A stretch of 23,868 bases of DNA, from positions 1 through 23,868 of the forward strand of contig JAAYZZ010000117.1 of the NCBI GenBank assembly GCA_012514595.1, in the 5' to 3' direction. The notes under the pieces are model-generated. The model saw only the letters and a list, made by a program, of their open reading frames with translations, searched no databases and was not told the DNA's origin. The position numbers were made by a program, and so were the translations under genes. Positions within the stretch are counted from its first letter, which is position 1; each line of letters starts with the position of its first letter. Below are positions 6,823 through 12,713 of the stretch, in pieces. The stretch comes from Elusimicrobiota bacterium (GTDB lineage Bacteria; Omnitrophota; Gorgyraeia; Zapsychrales; Fredricksoniimonadaceae).

Positions 6823-6850
6823 GACACGGGACAGGGGACAAGGGACAGGG
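6823..6850 (+). repeat. Heptamer cassette R2 (4 x GACANGG-type), directly after vWA stop
   Basis: Four contiguous heptamers GACA[C/G/A/G]GG begin 2 bp after the TAA at 6818-6820. It forms the left arm of an inverted pair with 6926-6946, with a terminator hairpin between them. Confidence 0.85.
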
Positions 6851-6860
6851 AAGAAAAGAC

Positions 6861-6897
6861 AAGGGCGGAGGAGCCCAAAGACTCTTCCGCCCTTTTT
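6861..6897. terminator. Bidirectional terminator between convergent genes
   Basis: The stem AAGGGCGGAGGAG (6861-6873) pairs with CTCTTCCGCCCTT (6882-6894), 13 bp with one G-T wobble and an 8-nt loop, then T-rich sequence on the plus side and A-rich sequence (6851-6862) that serves the minus side. It terminates the vWA gene (+) and the radical SAM gene (-). Confidence 0.9.
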
Positions 6898-6921
6898 ATT
6901 ATTGAGCCGACTTGGGGACTC

Positions 6922-8475
6922 TTACCCCTGTCCCATGTCCCTTGTCACTTTTCCCTTTTTTGTGATCTTTTTCCAGAAGTAATCCACAAACGCCCCAAAA
7001 CCGTAGACCTTCCTTAGAAAATCGCCGAACGACCGGATCGCGATCAGCATGCGCCACATCTGCTTTGGCCGCAGGTAAAACTCCTTGAGGCCCGTGTCGA
7101 TGAACTCGTCGATCTCTCTATTCGAAAGCTGGGGGTAGGAGAGCATGGTCTTTTGTTCGCCCTCAGCCGTGAGCCAATCGGTCCAGTCCTTGGCGAGAAG
7201 ATATCCGTTGTCCTTGGCCCATTTGTAAAGATGGGTGCCTGGGTAGGTGGCGATGCCCGTGATCTGGATCGTATCAAGAGGCATGCCCTTGGCGTAGTCG
7301 ATCGTGGCACGCGCGCTCGCCCTCGTCTCGCCGGGCGCGCCGATCATGAAACAGCCATGGAGCGTGAAGCCCAGTTCGTGGGCCCTTTGGCTGAAGCGCT
7401 TCCCCATCTCGACCGAGACCCCGCCTTTTCGGACGGCCCGCAGGGATTCATCTGTTCCGAACTCATATCCGACCATTAGCATCCGACAATTGGCCTTCTT
7501 CATGATGGGCAGGAGATCCAGGTCCACATTGATCCGCACATTACAGGACCAGGAGATCTTTTTGTGAAGTCCCCGGCGGATGATCTCTTCGCAGACCGCG
7601 CGCACATGGTTTGGATCTGCCGTGAAGGTGTCGGTCTCGAACATGATCTCGCGGATCTGCGGAAAAAGCTTGAGATCGTATTCCATCTCGTCGACCACAA
7701 GCTTGGCCGAACGCTGACGCAGACGATATCCGTACATGAGCTGCGGATCCCGGCAAAAGGTGCAGGCATTGTTGCAACCGCGTCCCGTAAAAAGCGTCAG
7801 GAACGGGAATTTCTTCCCCGCATCGGGATACCATTCCGGCTTGATCAAGTGCCACGCCGGGAAGGGAAGCTCATTCACATCCAGCGGCGGGCGAATGGCG
7901 TTGCGGATGACCTTCTCTCCGTCGTACCAGATGAGACCCAGGACATCTTTTGTCGCCATGGCGCTGGCGAGATCGCGAAGAGTGTGGTCGTATTCGCCGG
8001 GGAGGATGTAATCAAGAGAAGGGGTCTCTGACACAGGACACATGACACCGGACACACGAGGATCCGAGCAGGGCGCGCTCGGGCGTCTTGTGTCAGGCGT
8101 CTTGTGTCCTTTTGATATTTCAAATGTATCCTCGGGCTCTGCACTCACATGCTGGCCGACGAAAGCGATCTTGCAACCCGTGGCCTCTTTGATCGCCCGG
8201 GCCTGGTCAATGTCATTGTAAATAGAGGGGGTGGTCGCGTGGATCACCAGAAGATCGGGCCGAAAGTCCCCGACGATCCGCAGGGATTCCTCGGGGGAAA
8301 GGTTCCGGGCCGCAGCCTCGACGAAGATCACCTCATGTCCCGCATCTAGAAGGACCTGGGCTGCGGTCAAGAGATAATCCGGGTGACGCTGCACGCGACC
8401 GCGCGATTTCGCGGCCCATCGTGCGACCCTGACAAAATTCTCTCCGAAGGAAGGATTGAGGATGGCGATCTTCAC
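6922..8475 (-). CDS. B12-binding-domain radical SAM protein, substrate unknown
   Basis: A 517-residue protein from GTG 8475 (AGGA 8 nt upstream; the preceding TTG at 8511 would add 12 unconserved residues). The N-terminal ~150 residues form a cobalamin-binding-like Rossmann domain (KIAILNPSFGENFVR...YLLTAAQVLLDAGHEVIFVEA...DLLVIHATTPSI). The radical SAM core has GRGCNNACTFC, i.e. C234-x3-C238-x2-C241, binding the [4Fe-4S] cluster that cleaves SAM, followed by a SPASM-less C-terminal region (GCFMIGAPGET). Such enzymes often methylate or rearrange lipids, hopanoids, tetrapyrroles or secondary metabolites; the substrate here is not evident. Residues ~122-151 are an insertion translated from heptamer arrays (8030-8108), and the last ~10 residues (GKVTRDMGQG) also come from an array. 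A TTGAAA-17-TAGGAT motif (8511-8483) could be its promoter, but it leaves almost no leader. Confidence 0.88.
   Translation of the reverse strand: MKIAILNPSFGENFVRVARWAAKSRGRVQRHPDYLLTAAQVLLDAGHEVIFVEAAARNLSPEESLRIVGDFRPDLLVIHATTPSIYNDIDQARAIKEATGCKIAFVGQHVSAEPEDTFEISKGHKTPDTRRPSAPCSDPRVSGVMCPVSETPSLDYILPGEYDHTLRDLASAMATKDVLGLIWYDGEKVIRNAIRPPLDVNELPFPAWHLIKPEWYPDAGKKFPFLTLFTGRGCNNACTFCRDPQLMYGYRLRQRSAKLVVDEMEYDLKLFPQIREIMFETDTFTADPNHVRAVCEEIIRRGLHKKISWSCNVRINVDLDLLPIMKKANCRMLMVGYEFGTDESLRAVRKGGVSVEMGKRFSQRAHELGFTLHGCFMIGAPGETRASARATIDYAKGMPLDTIQITGIATYPGTHLYKWAKDNGYLLAKDWTDWLTAEGEQKTMLSYPQLSNREIDEFIDTGLKEFYLRPKQMWRMLIAIRSFGDFLRKVYGFGAFVDYFWKKITKKGKVTRDMGQG
6926..6946 (-). repeat. Heptamer cassette R3 (3 clear GACANGG units) at the 3' end of the radical SAM gene
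   Basis: On the minus strand, three contiguous heptamers GACA[A/T/G]GG; a fourth unit is degenerate. They are read as codons for the last residues of the radical SAM protein, and the TAA stop (6924-6922) lies right at the array end. Inverted with respect to R2. Confidence 0.8.
8030..8108. repeat. Inverted pair of heptamer cassettes R4/R5 inside the radical SAM gene
   Basis: The left arm 8030-8057 is four perfect GACAC[A/C]N heptamers on the plus strand. The right arm 8081-8108 is four heptamers of GACACAA/GACGCC[T/C] type on the minus strand, in alternating 14-bp order. The 23-bp spacer and first base of the right arm contain CCGAGC (8064-8069) and GCTCGG (8077-8082), a 6-bp hairpin. By eye the arms pair at about 21 of 28 positions. 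The element is translated as about 30 extra residues rich in Lys, Asp, Thr, Arg and Pro, located between the cobalamin-domain motif VGQHVSAEPEDTFE and YILPGEYD, which are normally close together. Confidence 0.88.
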
Positions 8476-8521
8476 GGCGTTTATCCTAATCAGAAAGAGG
8501 GCTGTTTTCAATCCCTAACTT

Positions 8522-8530
8522 TGTTATAAT
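8522..8530 (+). promoter_or_regulatory. Extended -10 promoter for the DUF748 operon
   Basis: A perfect TATAAT (8525-8530) preceded by TGT gives an extended -10 (TGnTATAAT). No good -35 is visible, as is usual for extended -10 promoters. The downstream SD GAGGAGGT (8543-8550) is followed by the ATG at 8555. Confidence 0.72.
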
Positions 8531-8554
8531 CAATTCACTATTGAGGAGGTTATC

Positions 8555-10240
8555 ATGCTGAAGAAGATCTTGTCTGTTTTTCTGAAGGCCCTGGCAGGTC
8601 TGGCGGTTTTTTATCTGATCCTGGGATTTGTCATCATTCCTCTGGGGGTCTTCTTCGGAGGCCCGATCATTGGAAAGAAGGTCCTGAACCATCCGGTCCA
8701 GATCCGTTCCGTTTTCTTTAATCCCCTGACGCTCTCCTTCTCCATCAGGGGGCTGGCGATCCAGGACCAGAAGGTGCAAGAAACCCTGGTCGGATTCGAC
8801 CGTTTCCATGCGGATATAAGTGTCCTGGGCTTCCTCAAGAAGAAGATCCACATTGAGGACCTGTCATTGGATGGGCTTTTGGTCCATGCGGTGCTTTTGT
8901 CCGACGGCACCATCAATCTCATGGCCCTTGCTCCTGCCCAAGATCAAAAAGAAGGGGAAGAGAAGGATCAGCCAAAGCCCGAGGTGCCGGATGAAACTTC
9001 TCTTCAAGAAGGTCCGGCCGCTGCTCCCGCATCTGCTACGACGATGTCCCTTCCTTTGATCGAGGTCGACAGGATCGCGCTTACCAATGGTCGTATCGCC
9101 TTCACGGATGAGACCATGACCCCGGCCTTCTCAACGCCCCTTCATGGCATTGATGTTGCGATCACGGGATTCTCGACCAGGCCTGATGCCGTGACCAGGG
9201 TCGCGTTCCAGGCCCTGCTGGATGAAAAGGGCAAGCTCTCCATGGAGACCCAGGTCAAGCCCCTGGCCCAGCCGCTCGAGGCGGAGATGACCTTTTCCAT
9301 CAATGACTACGCACTGACCGTCCTTAGGCCGTACGTCGGGAAATACACGGGCCGGGACCTCTCCGACGGGAAATTCGACCTCAGACTCGATTACCGCATC
9401 AGCAACAACACCCTGAACGCGGGGCACAAGATCCTGGTCCAGAAGTTCACGTTCGGAGAAAAGGTGGACAGCCCCGACGCCCTCAACCTGCCCTGGGGAT
9501 TGGCGATCGCGCTCCTGGAGGATCCGCAGGGTCGCATCTCCTTCAGCGTACCGGCCAAGGGAGATCTCAATTCGCCGGAATTCGACTATTTCCGCCTCAT
9601 CGGCCAGGTCTTCCGTAATTTCTTCATGAAACTTGTGACAAAACCATTCTCCATGCTGGCCTCCATCGCGGGGATCGACACCGACACGGGGACCGACGAT
9701 CTTGGATACGTCCGGTTCTCACCGGGAGAGGCCGGGGTCCGGGAGGAAGAGGCCCAAAGACTGGGGACCCTCATCAAAGGCCTGAAGGAACGGCCCCGTC
9801 TCAAACTCGAGATCAACGGCACCTATGACCCTGTGACCGACTGGACCGCGATCAAGACCGCGGCCCTTGAAAAAGAAGTGGCGGACTTGACCGCAGAATC
9901 CCTCAAAGAGGAAGGGGAGATCTATCAGCTGATCTATCAGCGTCGTTTCGGTATCCGCGACCTCTGGGCCCTCGCGAAAAAACACAAGCAGAAGGTCGGC
10001 GTTTACGATGACCCGGCGTTCATTGCCGCTGTCAAGAAACAACTGATCGAGGACGCCCCGCCGGACACCTCGGCCCTCAAGCCCCTTGCGCAAGAACGGG
10101 CCGAGAAGGTCCTGGCCCTTGTCCTGGAACAGGGCATGGACCCTGCCCGCGTCCGCACAGGGGAGACCCGTGAGGTCACGGCCAGCATGGGAGAGGTCCC
10201 CCTGGAATTCACGCTGACCCTGTTCGAGGAGACGCCCTAA
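8555..10240 (+). CDS. AsmA-like DUF748 membrane-anchored protein
   Basis: A 561-residue protein with one N-terminal membrane helix (about 7-33) and a large predicted periplasmic part. DUF748/AsmA-superfamily features are the segment RSVFFNPLTLSFSIRGLAI (51-69), repeated beta-strand blocks, and the core DYRISNN...LNAGHKI...FGEKVDSPDALNLPWGLAIALLEDPQGRISFSVPAKGDLNSPEF (around residues 270-350). A Glu/Pro/Ala-rich low-complexity linker is near 128-165. AsmA-like proteins are implicated in moving lipids between membranes or in outer-membrane assembly; for DUF748 the role is not settled. Many DUF748 proteins are about twice as long, so this is a short form. GGAGG lies 5 nt before the ATG. It is followed at 1 bp by a radical SAM gene on the same strand. 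Confidence 0.85.
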   Translation: MLKKILSVFLKALAGLAVFYLILGFVIIPLGVFFGGPIIGKKVLNHPVQIRSVFFNPLTLSFSIRGLAIQDQKVQETLVGFDRFHADISVLGFLKKKIHIEDLSLDGLLVHAVLLSDGTINLMALAPAQDQKEGEEKDQPKPEVPDETSLQEGPAAAPASATTMSLPLIEVDRIALTNGRIAFTDETMTPAFSTPLHGIDVAITGFSTRPDAVTRVAFQALLDEKGKLSMETQVKPLAQPLEAEMTFSINDYALTVLRPYVGKYTGRDLSDGKFDLRLDYRISNNTLNAGHKILVQKFTFGEKVDSPDALNLPWGLAIALLEDPQGRISFSVPAKGDLNSPEFDYFRLIGQVFRNFFMKLVTKPFSMLASIAGIDTDTGTDDLGYVRFSPGEAGVREEEAQRLGTLIKGLKERPRLKLEINGTYDPVTDWTAIKTAALEKEVADLTAESLKEEGEIYQLIYQRRFGIRDLWALAKKHKQKVGVYDDPAFIAAVKKQLIEDAPPDTSALKPLAQERAEKVLALVLEQGMDPARVRTGETREVTASMGEVPLEFTLTLFEETP

Positions 10241-10241
10241 C

Positions 10242-11480
10242 GTGAACCTCCTCGTTGCGGACGAAAAAAACCGGATCCTGGACATCCTGACATTCCTGCC
10301 CTGCGGACAGTCGGGAGATGTCCTGTCCTGTTTAAAGGAGGCCGACCTTATCCCGCTTCCGAAGGGGAGCGATCTTTTCTTTCTCCCGGACCGTGATCCT
10401 GTCGGATGGAACAAAACGGCGCGGGAATTCCAGATCGTATCGGGCGCCCGGCCTGTGGCAGCATTCCTTCCTCCGGGATACACGATCCTCCACACAACCG
10501 CCTATCGCGAAAGACCGTCCGCAGGACTTCTACCGCTTTTTTCCTACGCCCCTGTGGCCTGGCACAGGGGGCGTCATTACGTCCCTGCGATCCAGGTCGA
10601 CCGACGAAAGAACCACGACCTGTGTGGCCTCGACAGGAAGGATCTGTCCCGGCGCATCCGCGCATTTTCAAAAACAGAGAATCGTCTTATCCGGCATCTC
10701 ATGCTTTGCGCCGAAGGGCACGGGTGCCCGAACGCGATCAATTTCTTTTTAGGAAAGTACGAAGCGCCCCTTCCCACATCTCCGTCGTGTAACGCCCGGT
10801 GCCTGGGGTGCATCTCGAGCCAACCCAAAGGGTCCTGTCCGCCGACACAGCCGCGCCTGACCTTTGTCCCGACGGCGGAGGAGATCGCCGAGGTCGCGCT
10901 CCGGCATTTTGAGAAGGTTCCGCGAGGGGTGGCGAGTTTCGGGCAAGGCTGCGAGGGGGAGCCGCTCCTGCAGGCGCGCGTGATCGCAAAGGCCATCCGC
11001 CTGATCAGGCAAAAGACGTCCGACGGCACCATCCACATGAACACCAACGCCAGTCGTCCCGACGATCTTACGGGTCTCCTCGAGGTGGGCCTGAACAGTA
11101 TCCGCGTCAGCATGAACAGCGTGCGGAAGGAATATTACACACGTTACTACTCCCCGAAGGGATACAGCTTCGAGGATGTAATCCGCTCGATCCGCGCTGC
11201 AAAAAAGTCCGAAAGATTTGTCGCACTCAACTATCTGGTCATGCCCGGATTTACTGACAGGGCGGGGGAGATCAGGGCTCTAAGATCTTTTATCAAGAAG
11301 TACGGGATCGACATGGTCCAGTGGCGGAACATGAACTTTGATCCGCATCGGTATTTTGAAAGGCTCACCGGATCGTCCCCCGAAAAGCCGCTCGGCATGC
11401 GGACCTTAATGGGAACACTACGACGGGAATTTCCTCGTCTCAAACACGGATACTTCAATGTGCCCAAACAGGACTTTTGA
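10242..11480 (+). CDS. Radical SAM protein with novel N-terminal domain
   Basis: 412 residues, starting with GTG one base after the DUF748 stop. The radical SAM motif PSCNARCLGC gives C183-x3-C187-x2-C190, followed by SFGQGCEGEPLL (232-243), the Gly-rich SAM-contacting motif, and HMNTNASRPDDL (265-276). The first ~175 residues carry no motif I recognise (extra Cys at 21, 30, 128, 156 and 162). The extra cysteines C156 and C162 sit in LCAEGHGCPNAINFFLGKYEAP just before the cluster. Substrate unknown; the placement between an envelope lipid-type protein and an RNA methyltransferase does not settle the reaction. The 3' end overlaps the next gene by 23 bp. Confidence 0.82.
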   Translation: MNLLVADEKNRILDILTFLPCGQSGDVLSCLKEADLIPLPKGSDLFFLPDRDPVGWNKTAREFQIVSGARPVAAFLPPGYTILHTTAYRERPSAGLLPLFSYAPVAWHRGRHYVPAIQVDRRKNHDLCGLDRKDLSRRIRAFSKTENRLIRHLMLCAEGHGCPNAINFFLGKYEAPLPTSPSCNARCLGCISSQPKGSCPPTQPRLTFVPTAEEIAEVALRHFEKVPRGVASFGQGCEGEPLLQARVIAKAIRLIRQKTSDGTIHMNTNASRPDDLTGLLEVGLNSIRVSMNSVRKEYYTRYYSPKGYSFEDVIRSIRAAKKSERFVALNYLVMPGFTDRAGEIRALRSFIKKYGIDMVQWRNMNFDPHRYFERLTGSSPEKPLGMRTLMGTLRREFPRLKHGYFNVPKQDF

Positions 11481-12627
11481 CGAAACATCGGCCGTGCGAC
11501 TGATCGTGACCTGTGCCTTTGGTCTTGAGGCGGTGGTCAAGCGCGAACTCCAGGCCCTGGGATTTTCCGGATTCTCGGGCGCCGATGGACGCATCGAGTT
11601 CCCGGCCTCTGTGAACGATATCCCGCGCATCAATCTCTGGCTTCGGGCGGCCGACCGCGTTCTTTTAAAGCTCGCCGAATTCCCTGCCGCGGATTTCGAC
11701 CAGCTTTTCGATAACACCAACAGGATCCCCTGGGAGAACTGGATCCCCCGGGAGGCCCGGATCACGGTCCTGGCCAAATGTGTTCGTTCTCAACTGGCGA
11801 GCGAACGCTCCTGTCAGTCGATCACAAAGAAGGCGGTCGTCAACCGCCTTCTGGATCACTTGCGCGTGAGGGACCTTCCGGAAACAGGCGAGGAATACAC
11901 CATCCAGGCCTCGATCATCAAGGACGTTGCCCAGATCACGCTCGACACCACAGGCCCCGGACTGCACAAGCGCGGATACCGAAAGGACACGGGGGAGGCT
12001 CCTTTGAGAGAGAATCTCGCCGCGGCCCTGGTCCTGTTGAGTTTCTACAGACCCGAGCGGCTCCTTCTGGACCCGATGTGCGGATCCGGGACCATCCTCA
12101 TCGAGGCCGCGATGCTCGCGCGCAACATTGCGCCGGGCCTGAAGCGCTCCTTTGCCTCGGAATCGTGGGCCAAGGTCCCAGCGGAGGCCTGGGAAGAGGC
12201 TCGTGCCTCTGCAAGACAGGCGATCATCAAAGAGGGAGAGCTTTCCATCCAGGGTTCGGACATCGATCCGGCCCGCATTGAGGATGCGAAGGCCAATGCC
12301 CGCCGCGCCGGGGTTGGGGAAGATATCACCTTCGAGGTCAAGGACCTCAAGGATCTCTGGATCGACAAGCCGTCAGGGATCGTGATCTCGAATCCGCCTT
12401 ACGGGATCCATGTCGGAAGCCTCAAGGAGCTGACCCCGCTTTACGTATTGCTCCACAAGATGTTCAAGAACAAGGACGGCTGGTCACTCTACATCCTGAC
12501 CGCAGACCAGCGATTCCCCGATTTCTTTAAACGCGCCCGGCCGGACAAGGTCCGCAAGCTCTTCAACGGCCCTATCGAGGCCCATTATTATCAATATTAT
12601 GGAAAACCTCCTTCACCCCGGGGGTGA
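11458..12627 (+). CDS. THUMP-domain class I RNA methyltransferase (RlmL/YpsC-like)
   Basis: 389 residues. The N-terminal ferredoxin-like/THUMP module (RLIVTCAFGLEAVVKREL from residue 14, THUMP about 50-165) binds RNA. GYRKDTGEAPLRENLAAA (173-190) is the family signature. The SAM-binding motif I is DPMCGSGTILIEAAML (205-220) and the catalytic motif NPPYG (312-316) is typical of N2-guanine methyltransferases. The likely target is a guanosine of 23S rRNA (G2445-type), by family. The ATG lies inside the preceding radical SAM gene (23-bp overlap) with no good SD; a GTG at residue 13 is a second candidate start. The C-terminal residues PPSPRG and the TGA stop are encoded by the 27-bp palindrome that also forms the terminator. 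Confidence 0.92.
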   Translation: MCPNRTFDETSAVRLIVTCAFGLEAVVKRELQALGFSGFSGADGRIEFPASVNDIPRINLWLRAADRVLLKLAEFPAADFDQLFDNTNRIPWENWIPREARITVLAKCVRSQLASERSCQSITKKAVVNRLLDHLRVRDLPETGEEYTIQASIIKDVAQITLDTTGPGLHKRGYRKDTGEAPLRENLAAALVLLSFYRPERLLLDPMCGSGTILIEAAMLARNIAPGLKRSFASESWAKVPAEAWEEARASARQAIIKEGELSIQGSDIDPARIEDAKANARRAGVGEDITFEVKDLKDLWIDKPSGIVISNPPYGIHVGSLKELTPLYVLLHKMFKNKDGWSLYILTADQRFPDFFKRARPDKVRKLFNGPIEAHYYQYYGKPPSPRG

Positions 12628-12638
12628 TGGAGGTTTTT
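12603..12638 (+). terminator. Terminator built on copy 2 of the 27-bp palindrome
   Basis: The 27-bp palindrome (12607-12633) is identical, in reverse complement, to 4091-4117. Flanking AAAA (12603-12606) and TTTTT (12634-12638) extend the stem to 17 bp with one T/T mismatch and give a U-tract. The right arm holds the TGA stop (12625-12627) of the methyltransferase gene. Confidence 0.9.
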
Positions 12639-12648
12639 ATCTCCTGCA

Positions 12649-12677
12649 TTGACGGGAGGGTGTCTGTTTTCTATAAT
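12649..12677 (+). promoter_or_regulatory. Sigma70 promoter for acnA
   Basis: TTGACG (12649-12654), an exact 17-bp spacer and TATAAT (12672-12677). Transcription would begin near 12684, about 30 bp before the acnA ATG, immediately downstream of the preceding terminator. Confidence 0.88.
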
Positions 12678-12713
12678 GCCCCCGCATTATTCCTTAAATA
12701 ACCGGAGCTGATA

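Noticed and set aside
5492..6862. 456-codon open frame on the minus strand across the vWA gene
   Set aside because: An antisense frame of a strongly coding, GC-rich gene; the plus frame has clear YfbK and vWA motifs, whereas the minus product is low in recognisable structure.
10302..10330. GGACAG...CTGTCC inverted sequence in the second radical SAM gene
   Set aside because: Short and not organised as 7-bp units; probably chance within codons.
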